Below are positions 23,176 to 30,586 of a stretch of DNA of 38,916 nt, one piece after another. The DNA lies in NCBI GenBank assembly GCA_019235415.1, contig JAFAKN010000634.1, forward strand, positions 1 through 38,916, in the 5' to 3' direction. Position numbers and translations under genes: made by a program. The notes below the pieces were generated by a model. That model was not told where the DNA came from, did not search any database, and saw only the letters and a program-made list of their open reading frames with translations. How positions within the stretch are numbered: the stretch's first letter is position 1; each line of letters opens with the position of its first letter. This DNA is from Alphaproteobacteria bacterium. Lineage in GTDB: Bacteria; Pseudomonadota; Alphaproteobacteria; Reyranellales; Reyranellaceae.

Positions 23176-24150
23176 GTGGCGCGGTCGCGATCGCAGGGCA
23201 ATGCAGCGACGTCCAAGCGGGTCGTCCATGTCGCGCTGGCCGGCAACGTGCTGGTCGCCGTGACGAAGTTCGTCGCCGCGGGGCTTTCCGGCAGCGCCTC
23301 GATGTTGAGTGAAGGCGTGCATTCGGCGATCGATTGCAGCAACGAGCTGCTGCTGCTCTATGGCTACCGCCGAGCGTCGCGGCCACCCGACCCGGTCCAT
23401 CCCTTCGGCTACGGCCGTGAGATCTATTTCTGGAGCTTCGTCGTGGCGCTGCTGCTGCTCACGCTCGGGGCCGGTCTGTCGATCTACGAGGGCGTGCGAC
23501 AGATCCGCCAGCCGCAGTCCCTCTCCGACCTTACCGTGAGCTACATCGTGCTGGCCGCCTCGGCCGTGTTCGAAGGTGCCTCATGGCTGACGGCCCTTCG
23601 CGCCTTTCGCGCCAAGAAGGGCGATTGCAGCTACTGGGAAGCCGTGCGGGAAAGCAAGGACCCGCCCTCGTTCATGGTGCTGTTCGAGGATTCGGCGGCC
23701 CTGATCGGTCTCGTCATCGCGGCCGCCGGTATAACCGCGGCGGACCGGTTCGCGATGCCGATCCTGGATGGCGTCGCATCCGTCATGATCGGCGTGCTGC
23801 TGGGCGTTGCGGCACTGCTGCTCGTGCGCGAAACCAAGGAGCTGCTGATCGGCGAGCGGGCCAGTCCGCGCATCAACGATTCGCTGGTGGCGCTCGCTCG
23901 CGAACAGCCCGGCATCGAGGACGCCAACGGAGCCGTCACCGTTCAACTTGCGCCCGATCAGATCGTCGCGACGCTCAGCCTCGAGTTCGAGGACGAGCTG
24001 CATACGCCGCAGATCGAGCAAAGCGTGCAATCGCTCGAGCACCGGATTCGCGAGCGGCATCCCGAAGTCGTGGCCTTGTTCGTGAAGCCGCAGACGCGCC
24101 GCACTTTCGAGCAGGCCCTCGCGCGAGGCGGGATCAGGAAAGCTCGCTAG
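23176..24150 (+). CDS. Cation diffusion facilitator (CDF) family transporter
   Basis: An inner-membrane metal/proton antiporter of 324 residues with six helices and a cytoplasmic C-terminal domain. The CDF metal site is seen as LSEGVHSAIDCSNE near 42 (His-x3-Asp) and FEDSAALIGLVIAA near 172. The HPFGYGREIYFWSF loop near 77 is typical. Start GTG 23176 follows AAGGAGG by eight bases. It lies 80 bases after the HbpS-like gene on the same strand, so it may be co-transcribed. A metal exporter beside a metal-rich oxidation system is suggestive, but the metal is unknown. Its stop overlaps the convergent gene's stop by three bases. Confidence 0.88.
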   Translation: MARSRSQGNAATSKRVVHVALAGNVLVAVTKFVAAGLSGSASMLSEGVHSAIDCSNELLLLYGYRRASRPPDPVHPFGYGREIYFWSFVVALLLLTLGAGLSIYEGVRQIRQPQSLSDLTVSYIVLAASAVFEGASWLTALRAFRAKKGDCSYWEAVRESKDPPSFMVLFEDSAALIGLVIAAAGITAADRFAMPILDGVASVMIGVLLGVAALLLVRETKELLIGERASPRINDSLVALAREQPGIEDANGAVTVQLAPDQIVATLSLEFEDELHTPQIEQSVQSLEHRIRERHPEVVALFVKPQTRRTFEQALARGGIRKAR

Positions 24151-24416
24151 CGGTTCACGAACTTGGAGAAGCGGCTAATCTTGCCGGACGCTGTCTTGTC
24201 CTGCTCGAGCAGCGCGAGCTCGTTCTCGTCGAAGATGCGGAAGAACTCGTCCCAGCTGATGTCCTCGAGCGCAGGGTCCTTTTCGGCGAAATCGAAACGC
24301 AGGACGCAGCTGCCACGCTTGTCCTCGGTTCGCTTGACGCAGGCGGGCCGACCACCACGTTCCTCAGCCCATTGCCTGATCTCGTCGTGATCGGTGATCT
24401 TCTTGGCTTGAGCCAT
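24147..24416 (-). CDS. Small conserved hypothetical protein (89 residues)
   Basis: A soluble acidic/basic mixed protein: MAQAKKITDHDEIRQWAEER, a short beta-rich centre GRPACVKRTEDKRGSCVLRFD, and the conserved SWDEFFRIFDENELALLEQD, ending SKFVNR. Homologues are widespread in proteobacteria and are often wrongly named 1,4-alpha-glucan branching enzyme; at 89 residues it cannot be that enzyme. Function is unknown. ATG 24416 is preceded by AAGGGAG, which is part of a strong hairpin. It may be the last gene of the hydrolase-LLM-cupin operon (78 bases away) or have its own promoter. Confidence 0.85.
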   Translation of the reverse strand: MAQAKKITDHDEIRQWAEERGGRPACVKRTEDKRGSCVLRFDFAEKDPALEDISWDEFFRIFDENELALLEQDKTASGKISRFSKFVNR

Positions 24417-24421
24417 GCGCA

Positions 24422-24443
24422 TTCTCCCTTCACTGAGGGAGAA
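24422..24443 (-). promoter_or_regulatory. 5'-leader hairpin that buries the ribosome-binding site
   Basis: Read on the minus strand the leader is TTCTCCCT, loop CAGTGA, AGGGAGAA, followed by TGCGC and the ATG at 24416. The arms (plus coordinates 24436-24443 and 24422-24429) pair perfectly over eight bases, and the downstream arm is the Shine-Dalgarno sequence itself. The structure should block translation until melted, bound or processed, as in RNA thermometers or protein-controlled leaders; which of these applies is inference. It could also act weakly as a terminator for the cupin operon. Confidence 0.5.
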
Positions 24444-24494
24444 ACAGGGACGCCTTGCGACGGTTGCCAGGCGCAAGGTGCGCCAAAACGATCG

Positions 24495-24911
24495 TCAGCG
24501 CTCGAGGTCGATCTCCTGCGGTGCCGGCGCCGCCTTCAGGTTCATCCGTCCGTCGTAGATCGGGCGGCCGCCGGTGGTCGGGCCGGGATACTGGACGAAG
24601 AGGACAGTGCCACCTGTCTCGGTGTGCATCGCGTCCTCGAAGTGCGGGTCTTCCATGTAAACGATGGTACCCGGCCCGTACTGGCGCTCGCCCATGCGGA
24701 ACTCGCCCTCGATGATGTACCAGACCTGCGCGAAGTCGTGCTTGTGGAGAGGGAAGCTGGCGCCGGGCTCATAGCGGAGGAAGCCGGCATTCGGTGTGTT
24801 GGGCTGCGCGGCCGTCGGATGGAACAGGAACTTGGTGGCGTTCCTGAAGCGGCCCATCTCCCAGGCCATGTCGTCAGGGTGCCTGAACTGCGGTGCGTGA
24901 TGCGTGGTCAT
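24495..24911 (-). CDS. Cupin-domain protein
   Basis: A 138-residue single-domain cupin beta-barrel. Motif 1 is seen in SFPLHKHDFAQVWYIIEGEF near 57-76 (two His and a Glu-type position for metal) and motif 2 around DPHFEDAMHTETGGTVLFVQ near 95. It probably binds a divalent metal and acts as an isomerase, dioxygenase or sugar/ligand-binding protein; no specific reaction can be named. ATG 24911 has GGGAGGA six bases upstream. It lies 23 bases after the LLM oxidoreductase gene, so the two are probably co-transcribed and may act on the same compound. Confidence 0.85.
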   Translation of the reverse strand: MTTHHAPQFRHPDDMAWEMGRFRNATKFLFHPTAAQPNTPNAGFLRYEPGASFPLHKHDFAQVWYIIEGEFRMGERQYGPGTIVYMEDPHFEDAMHTETGGTVLFVQYPGPTTGGRPIYDGRMNLKAAPAPQEIDLER

Positions 24912-24934
24912 GTATCGTCCTCCCGAGCTTCCGG

Positions 24935-26023
24935 TCAGGCCGCTTGCGCGCGGTCCAGTTCCTGAGCGCCGGCGCGCAGCCGGGGGATCAGCTCGCGGCC
25001 GAACTCGATCGTGTCCTGCAACGGATCGAAGCCGCGCATCAGGAAGGAATGGATGCCGAGCTTGTAGTATTCCAGCAGGGCTTGGGCTACTTGCTCGGCC
25101 GTGCCGACCAGGCAGGAGGTATTGCCCATCGCCCCGGTGGCCTGTGCGATCGGCATCCACAACCGCTCGTCATGCGTCTCGCCGGCCGCGGCGAAGTCGA
25201 GCAGGCGGCGCGCCGACTGATCGAGCGGCCTCATGCCGTTGCCGAAGCCCGTCGGGTCGCCCGGCTTCCGGACCGAGGCGAGTATGGCTCGCGCGCGGTC
25301 CCACGCTGCGCCCTCGGTGGCGCCGAGGATCGGGCGGAATGACATATTGAAGGTCGGCGTGCGGCCGTACTTGGCCGCACGGGCGCGAAACTCCGCCATG
25401 CGCGCCGCCGTCGCCGCCAGCGGCTCGCCGAACATGGCGAACACGTCGCAATTCTTCGAGCCCATCGCCAGCGCGCCCTCCGACGAGCCGCCGAAGAACA
25501 GGAGCGGATGCGGCTTTTGCAGCGGCTGTATGTCCGACTTGGCGCCGCGCACGCGATAGAACTCGCCCTCGAAGTCGAAGCGCCGTTCGCTGGTCCAGGC
25601 GAGCTTCATGACCTCGATGTATTCGCCCGCACGCCGGTAGCGCACGTCCTTGGGCGCGAAGTCGCCGTCGCCTTCCTGCTCGGCGTCGCTGGCACCCGAG
25701 ATGATGTGCAGGGCGACGCGGCCGTCGGTCAGATGGTCGAAGGTCGCGATCTTGCGCGCCGCCAGGGTCGGCGCCACGAAGCCCGGCCGGTGCGCGATGA
25801 GGAAGCCCAGCCGCTTGGTGTGCCGGGCGGCGTATTGCGCCACCAGGAATCCTTCGGCCGAGGACGCGGTGTAGCCGACCAGTGCCAGGTCGAAATCGGC
25901 CTCGTCATGGGCCTGCGCGAAGGTCCGCAGATAGGCCGGAGAAATTCCGCCCTTGATGATGTGGACCGTGGCCTCATCGCTGGGCGGCGCCACGCCGATC
26001 ATGCCGATCACCCGCACGGGCAT
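24935..26023 (-). CDS. LLM-class flavin-dependent oxidoreductase (bacterial luciferase/SsuD-like)
   Basis: A 362-residue TIM-barrel flavin monooxygenase-like enzyme. The family pattern includes FDLALVGYTASSAEGFLVAQ near 44, LGFLIAHRPGFVAPTLAARK near 71 and the flavin-loop DHLTDGRVALHIISGASDAE near 96-115. KPHPLLFFGGSSEGAL near 170 and CLVGTAEQVAQALLEYYKLG near 312 are also typical. The nearest type is alkanesulfonate monooxygenase SsuD, which uses FMNH2 from a separate reductase; none is encoded here. I start at ATG 26023 because GGAGG is five bases upstream; a GTG nine codons earlier is open. It is the middle gene of the hydrolase-LLM-cupin set. Confidence 0.88.
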   Translation of the reverse strand: MPVRVIGMIGVAPPSDEATVHIIKGGISPAYLRTFAQAHDEADFDLALVGYTASSAEGFLVAQYAARHTKRLGFLIAHRPGFVAPTLAARKIATFDHLTDGRVALHIISGASDAEQEGDGDFAPKDVRYRRAGEYIEVMKLAWTSERRFDFEGEFYRVRGAKSDIQPLQKPHPLLFFGGSSEGALAMGSKNCDVFAMFGEPLAATAARMAEFRARAAKYGRTPTFNMSFRPILGATEGAAWDRARAILASVRKPGDPTGFGNGMRPLDQSARRLLDFAAAGETHDERLWMPIAQATGAMGNTSCLVGTAEQVAQALLEYYKLGIHSFLMRGFDPLQDTIEFGRELIPRLRAGAQELDRAQAA

Positions 26024-26065
26024 CCCGACCTCCGTCTTTTGGATCGGCACGATGTTACAGCGGTC

Positions 26066-26971
26066 CTAGCTGCGCGCGAAAGCGAGGATCTCGCGTGTGA
26101 GCTGCTCGCGATGCGAGATGACAAGGCCATGCGGGGCGTCTTCGTACATCTTGAGCTCGCAGCGCGGGATGAGCCCAGCGGTCATCTTGGCGGTCAGTTC
26201 CACCGGATTGACTTGATCCTTGGCCCCGTGGACGATCAGCGTCGGCACATTGATGGCACGTAGGTCCGCTTGAAGATCGCTGCGCGAGATGGCGCGCAGG
26301 CAGTCGATGGTGGCCTTCGGCGAAGCCCGCATGAACTGCGTGACCACCCACTCGGTCATCTGGGGAGAAACGGCGGGATGGCCGCCGGTGAAGGCGGTAA
26401 CGCCCTTGGCGAAGAACGCCGGACGGTCCTGCTTCAGGGCGGCGACGAGACCGTCGAATTTGCCGGGATTGGGCTGGGGCGGCACCGTGCTCACCATCAC
26501 GAGCCGGGCGATGCGCGCGCTGCCATGCCGCGACAGATAGCGGACCGCCTCGCCGTTGCCCATCGAGAAGCCGATCAGCGTCACGTCGTGAAGGTCGAGC
26601 TGGTTGATGACCGTCGCCAGATCGTCGGCCAGCCGGTCATAGTCGTAGCCGCGACCCGGGTCGGTGGAGCGCCCATGGCCGCGCCGGTCGTAGGCGACGC
26701 AGCGCAGGCCCTGCTCGCTGAGCTCGGCAAGCTGGTATTCCCAGATGTCGGCATTGAGGGACCAGGCATGGGTGAACAGCACCGGCTTGCCGCTGCCCCA
26801 GTCGTTGTAGAACAGGCTGACACCGTCGTCGGTCTCCACGAAGGAGGGCCTTGCCGGCCGCGCCGCGGGCGTGGCTTGGGAAGACTGGGCGTCGGCCGCT
26901 GCGTCTTTCGCAGCAATGATGGCCGAAACGGCTGCGGCGGCGAACGCGGTCGCCGCACTTCTTCTGTCCAT
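26066..26971 (-). CDS. Exported alpha/beta hydrolase (non-haem chloroperoxidase-like)
   Basis: A 301-residue alpha/beta-fold hydrolase. The nucleophile Ser136 lies in GFSMGNGE; the probable acid Asp252 (HGAKDQVNP) and His281 (DAPHGLVISH) complete the triad. The oxyanion region is FTHAWSLNADIWEYQ, and YDRRGHGRS near 94 is typical of the chloroperoxidase/esterase branch. The N-terminus MDRRSAATAFAAAAVSAIIA has a twin-Arg pair and a hydrophobic run, suggesting Tat export. ATG 26971 follows GAGGAGG by six bases. It is the first gene of the minus-strand operon and is divergent from the broken sugar ABC operon. Confidence 0.87.
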   Translation of the reverse strand: MDRRSAATAFAAAAVSAIIAAKDAAADAQSSQATPAARPARPSFVETDDGVSLFYNDWGSGKPVLFTHAWSLNADIWEYQLAELSEQGLRCVAYDRRGHGRSTDPGRGYDYDRLADDLATVINQLDLHDVTLIGFSMGNGEAVRYLSRHGSARIARLVMVSTVPPQPNPGKFDGLVAALKQDRPAFFAKGVTAFTGGHPAVSPQMTEWVVTQFMRASPKATIDCLRAISRSDLQADLRAINVPTLIVHGAKDQVNPVELTAKMTAGLIPRCELKMYEDAPHGLVISHREQLTREILAFARS

Positions 26972-27028
26972 GGCAAACCTCCTCTCGGGTGCGCGGCGAC
27001 CCTATGTCTGCGAAGGCCGATCGGTCGA

Positions 27029-27043
27029 TTACCTGACAGGTAA
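27029..27043. promoter_or_regulatory. Perfect palindromic operator candidate
   Basis: TTACCTG-A-CAGGTAA is a perfect 7-bp inverted repeat with a one-base centre. It is in the 132-base divergent region between the hydrolase gene and the sugar ABC relic, 12 bases upstream of the plus-strand -35 box. This looks like a binding site for a TetR-, GntR- or MarR-type regulator, but no such gene is nearby. A CCGATCGG palindrome lies at 27017-27024. Confidence 0.5.
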
Positions 27044-27054
27044 CTGGGCGAAGC

Positions 27055-27083
27055 TTGAGACGCCGCCATGCGGTCTCTAGGAT
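27055..27083 (+). promoter_or_regulatory. Sigma-70-like promoter of the decayed sugar ABC operon
   Basis: TTGAGA (27055-27060) and TAGGAT (27078-27083) have a 17-base spacer. Transcription would start near 27090, just before the Shine-Dalgarno sequence AAAGGGGGA and the ATG at 27104. The promoter seems intact although the operon behind it is not. Confidence 0.45.
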
Positions 27084-27103
27084 GTCGCCAAAAGGGGGAA
27101 ACG

Positions 27104-27365
27104 ATGGGCATCTTCTTCACGCGGCGCCGCGTGCTCGCGGCTGCCGTCGCCGCACCGGCGATCGGCCGCGCCCATGCCGCGGGTTTCGACTGGAAACGCT
27201 TCAACGGCACGCAGCTGCGGTTCATGGTGTCGGTCCATCCTTGGACCGAATGGGCGCACCTTGATGGCCGCCGCCACTTTCATCACGCTCCCGGTCCTCG
27301 TCCTGGCGCTCAGCGTGCAGCGCTACATCGTACGCGGCCTGGTCGCCGGCGCGGTGACCGGCTGA
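27104..27365 (+). pseudogene. Chimeric relic: start of a sugar-binding protein joined to the end of an ABC permease
   Basis: ATG 27104 (with AAAGGGGGA before it) begins MGIFFTRRRVLAAAVAAPAI, a Tat-type signal, then FDWKRFNGTQLRFMVSVHPW, the start of an extracellular sugar-binding protein of the ABC family. The similarity stops near 27250. From 27252 another frame reads GRTLMAAATFITLPVLVLAL, then SVQRYIVRGLVAGAVTG and TGA at 27363-27365, the conserved C-terminus of MalG/UgpE-type carbohydrate permeases. An internal deletion has evidently removed the rest of the receptor gene and the permease genes between. The original frame continues past the join as nonsense. No function is expected. Confidence 0.8.
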
Positions 27366-27375
27366 CCCTGTTTTT

Positions 27376-27485
27376 CTCCCCATCGCGGAGCCCGCGATGG
27401 GGAGGTGTCCGCGCAGCGGACGGAGGGGTCATGACCCCTCCGTCGCGGTATGACCGCGACACCTCCCCAACATTCGTTGGGGAGG
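27376..27485. repeat. Family B five-hairpin palindromic element (copy 1)
   Basis: Five perfect hairpins follow one another: 27376-27404 (13-bp arms, loop AGC), 27407-27421 (6-bp arms, loop GCA), the 20-bp palindrome GGAGGGGTCATGACCCCTCC at 27422-27441, 27442-27460 (8-bp arms) and 27462-27485 (10-bp arms). It lies between the permease relic and the stop of the DUF900-type hydrolase gene. The same order of hairpins with different stem bases occurs at 34715-34847. Confidence 0.85.
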
Positions 27486-27490
27486 AGGGA

Positions 27491-28456
27491 TCAGACGAAT
27501 GCCGCCACGGTCTTGGCGATGTCGGTGCGCACGCCGGGTGAGCGACGGTAGTATTGGTGCGAGCTCGCGAGGTCGATGGCGTAGTCGTTGAAACCCGTGC
27601 AGTCGACGACGCGGTATTTCTGCGGCGGGAAGCGCGCGGTGTCGAAGCGGTCGTGCGGGCCGTCCTGGCCCAGCCGCTTGACGCCGTGATTGATCGCCAT
27701 GCTGATCTTGAGCACGTCGTCGCGGCGGCTGGCGTAGGTCGAGATGCGCCGCGCCAGCCGGTCCAGCCCGCTCAGCCGTCCGATCGGCAGGAAGTCGAAC
27801 GTGTCGTACTTCTCGTCGGCGGCCGCCAGGATCGCCTCGTCGAACAGAGCCGCATCGCCGTTGCCGTGGGCGAACCAGCTCTCGACCGCCCCGGCCAAGG
27901 CCCAGTTGCCCATGCTGTGGGCGAGCAGGGTGACGCGATTGCCCGCCGCCCGCGCCGCCCGGACGATCGGTTCGAGGTTGGCGAAGAAGCTCATCAGGTG
28001 CACCGCGGACTGGCCGGCCATGGTCTGGTCGGCGAGGTAGGCGGAGTCGGGGAAGGGCAGCGTGATCAGCTTGCCGCGCGAGGGCCAGCTGAAGGCCATG
28101 ACGCTGGTGTCGGCGCCGGCGATGCCCGATTGCGCCAGCCATTCGCGGTTGAAAGCGGCGCGGGTGATGGCGTTCTCGAAGGTGTTGTCGAAGCCGTGGA
28201 TGAAGACCAGCAGGTTGCGGCCTGGGTTCGACAGATCGTCGATCGCGCTCTGGCTGAACCCTCCCGACTGGATGTCCTGGATGGTCGTGATCGCACCGAC
28301 GGTGTCGGCGGTGAGGTCGACTTCGTTCACGAAGGCGACGGCGTAGGTGACGGCGGCCGGATCCGACGGCCGCACGATGTCCGCCGCGTAGCTCTGCACC
28401 TGATCGGCGGCGCCGTTCAAGGCGCGGTTGGTGGCGAAATAGACCGTGATCGGCAT
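27491..28456 (-). CDS. Alpha/beta hydrolase of the DUF900 type
   Basis: A 321-residue predicted serine hydrolase. The strand-turn FIHGFDNTFENAITRAA at 85-101 supplies the oxyanion hole, and the nucleophile is Ser181 in LLAHSMGNWAL. DSAYLADQTMAG near 137-148 and the C-terminal HQYYRRSPGVRTDIAK (with a candidate catalytic His) fit DUF900 proteins. No signal peptide is seen (MPITVYFATNRALNG is the family's usual first strand), so it is cytoplasmic. Start ATG 28456 is preceded by GGAGGG, and a good promoter lies just upstream. The substrate is unknown. It is a single gene, divergent from the adenylate cyclase. Confidence 0.87.
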   Translation of the reverse strand: MPITVYFATNRALNGAADQVQSYAADIVRPSDPAAVTYAVAFVNEVDLTADTVGAITTIQDIQSGGFSQSAIDDLSNPGRNLLVFIHGFDNTFENAITRAAFNREWLAQSGIAGADTSVMAFSWPSRGKLITLPFPDSAYLADQTMAGQSAVHLMSFFANLEPIVRAARAAGNRVTLLAHSMGNWALAGAVESWFAHGNGDAALFDEAILAAADEKYDTFDFLPIGRLSGLDRLARRISTYASRRDDVLKISMAINHGVKRLGQDGPHDRFDTARFPPQKYRVVDCTGFNDYAIDLASSHQYYRRSPGVRTDIAKTVAAFV

Positions 28457-28485
28457 CTTTCCCTCCCCGGTGGTGGCGGCGCGAA

Positions 28486-28514
28486 AGTGTACGACCTTTT
28501 ACAACCCATGTCAC
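28486..28514 (-). promoter_or_regulatory. Sigma-70-like promoter of the DUF900-type hydrolase
   Basis: On the minus strand GTGACA (28514-28509) and TACACT (28491-28486) are 17 bases apart. The start point would be near 28479, giving a leader of about 23 bases that contains GGGAGGG before the ATG at 28456. Confidence 0.5.
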
Positions 28515-28626
28515 GAGCCGCTGCGGACCTCGAGCTCCTTGCCATGCGTTATTGACACCTTGTGCGCCTGCGGACCGCCGCCGTACGCTCGGGCGACAGG
28601 GAGGCCGTTCTGAGCAAGGGCTGGGC

Positions 28627-30567
28627 GTGAACACAGTTGGTCTGCTGCCCCGCGCGATCCGGCTGCAAGCCAGCATCGCGGCGGTGTTCGCCGCGCTCAG
28701 CCTGCCGGCACTGGCGATCGTCATCGCCTTCAGCTACGTCGAAAACTTGCGCAACCTCGCCGCGGTGTCGGAACGCTTCATCGCACGGGCGAGGGACGAT
28801 GCCGTCGAGATGACTCACGAGATGATCGCCCCCGTCGCCGCGACCTTGCGGCTGTTGGCAATGGCCGAGGCGACGACGCCGGGCTTCTTCCGCTTCGACC
28901 GGAGCGCCGACTTCCTTTTCGAGGCGTTGAATGCGGCGCCGCAGATCGATGCGGTCTATGCCAGCTTCGAGGACGGCTACCACCGCGTGGTGACGCGGAT
29001 CGACGAGGATCGCCGGCGCAGCGATCAGCGCATTCCGGGCAACGCGCGATGGCACATGAGCTACATCGACAGCTTCTCGGCCGGCGCGGACCGCCAGCGG
29101 CACCGCACATTCTATGAGAACTGGCCGACGGTGATCGGCGGCTATTCCTTCCCGACGACGCTCGACGTCCGGAGGGCCGCGCCGCACTACGAGTTGACGC
29201 GCGAGACACGGGCTCTTTCGGTGTCGGATCCGTTCATCAATCCCGACACCGACTCGCCCGTCATTGGCATCGGCTATCCGATCCGCGGGGAAGGCGACTT
29301 CGTGGGCGTCGCGTCGGCGCAGATCACCCTCGACGGGCTTTCCGACCTGCTGGCCGATTACAAGGCCAGCCCCAACAGCATCACCGTGGTTGCTGACGAG
29401 CGCGGCTCGGTGCTGGCCATTTCCTCGCACCACAATATCGTGCAGCGGGTCGACGGGAAGCTCAGGCTGATCGATTGGGCCGACATCGACGTGCCGCAGA
29501 TCGCGCAGGCGGTGCGGCGCCAAGCCCGCGACAAGACCGAGAGGGTCGCCTTCGATCTGGACAGCGAGGAGTATGTCGCCCTGTTCAGCTCGTTCTCGGC
29601 CGGACCACGGCAGTGGCAGGTCCTGGTCGTGACGCCGCTTGGCGACTTCGTGGGCGCGCTGGAAAGGACCAACCGCCTGCTGATCTGGCTGATGCTGGGG
29701 CTGGTGGTGGCCGAAAGCGCGCTGATCTATCTCATGGCCCGACGGCTGTCGCGGCCGATCGAGGTGGTGTCCAAGGCGATCCAGCGCGTTCGCTCGCTGT
29801 CGTTCGGACAGCACGCCGCGCTGCGCCGCTCGCGGATACTGGAGATCGCCGAGCTGCAGCAGGCGACGGCGCTGCTCGAGAGCACGCTGCGCTCGTTCTC
29901 CCTGTTCGCGCCGCTCGGCGTGGTGCGCGACCTCATCCAGTCCGGCAAGCCGCTGGAGCCGCACGTCGAGCCGTGCTCGGTGACGCTGATGTTCTGCGAC
30001 GTCGAGAACTTCACCGGCATCGCCCAGCGCCTGTCGCCAAAGGAGCTGTCAGACCAGACGTCGCGCTACTTCGAGACCGTCACCCGCGCCGTGGTGGAGG
30101 AGGGCGGCACGATCGACAAGTTCATCGGCGATGCCGTGATGGCGTTCTGGGGAGCGCCTGCGGCCATGGACGATCACGCCTTCCGCGCCTGCGTGGCCGT
30201 GCTGAAGGCACGGCGGCGCATGCGGCGGCTGAACCAGCAATGGTCCGCCGAGGGCCGGCTTTCCATGCCGATCCGCTTCGGGCTGCATAGCGCCACCGTC
30301 GTGGTCGGCAACGTGGGCTCGCCGGAGCGGCTGAACTACACGGCGATGGGCGACGGCGTGAACGTCGCATCGCGCATCGAGGGTCTCAACAAGCGCTTCG
30401 ACACGGCGATCTGCATCAGCGACACGGTCTACGAGCTGGTGGCCGACCGCGTGGTCGCGCGGTCTTTGGGATCGGTCGCCGTGAAGGGCCGGCAGGGCGA
30501 GATCGCCGTCTACGAGCTGCTCGGCATCGCCGGCAGCACCGACCCCGACCTCGCCGCCGCGAGCTAG
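28627..30567 (+). CDS. Membrane class III adenylate cyclase with extracytoplasmic sensor
   Basis: A 646-residue receptor cyclase: a first membrane helix near 17-40, a long periplasmic dCache-like sensor (about 45-345) with YSFPTTLDVRRAAPHYELT and DPFINPDTDSPVIGIGYPIRG, a second helix near 355-375, a HAMP-like linker (ARRLSRPIEVVSKAIQRVRS), and a C-terminal cyclase domain. Metal-binding Asp458 (LMFCDVENF) and Asp502 (FIGDAVMAFWG), adenine-selecting Lys498 and Asp576, and transition-state Asn579 and Arg583 are all present, so it should make cAMP. GTG 28627 is chosen with AAGGG seven bases upstream. Its ligand is unknown; cAMP could feed Crp-type regulators such as the one at 13413-14207. Confidence 0.9.
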   Translation: MNTVGLLPRAIRLQASIAAVFAALSLPALAIVIAFSYVENLRNLAAVSERFIARARDDAVEMTHEMIAPVAATLRLLAMAEATTPGFFRFDRSADFLFEALNAAPQIDAVYASFEDGYHRVVTRIDEDRRRSDQRIPGNARWHMSYIDSFSAGADRQRHRTFYENWPTVIGGYSFPTTLDVRRAAPHYELTRETRALSVSDPFINPDTDSPVIGIGYPIRGEGDFVGVASAQITLDGLSDLLADYKASPNSITVVADERGSVLAISSHHNIVQRVDGKLRLIDWADIDVPQIAQAVRRQARDKTERVAFDLDSEEYVALFSSFSAGPRQWQVLVVTPLGDFVGALERTNRLLIWLMLGLVVAESALIYLMARRLSRPIEVVSKAIQRVRSLSFGQHAALRRSRILEIAELQQATALLESTLRSFSLFAPLGVVRDLIQSGKPLEPHVEPCSVTLMFCDVENFTGIAQRLSPKELSDQTSRYFETVTRAVVEEGGTIDKFIGDAVMAFWGAPAAMDDHAFRACVAVLKARRRMRRLNQQWSAEGRLSMPIRFGLHSATVVVGNVGSPERLNYTAMGDGVNVASRIEGLNKRFDTAICISDTVYELVADRVVARSLGSVAVKGRQGEIAVYELLGIAGSTDPDLAAAS

Positions 30568-30586
30568 CGCGTGATGGCTCTTAATC

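Noticed and set aside
24147..24416. Naming the small protein 1,4-alpha-glucan branching enzyme
   Set aside because: It has 89 residues and no glycoside hydrolase motif.
28552..28585. TTGACA at 28552 as the promoter of the adenylate cyclase
   Set aside because: The -35 box is perfect, but 17 bases later only CCGCCG is found; a weak TACGCT lies too far away.
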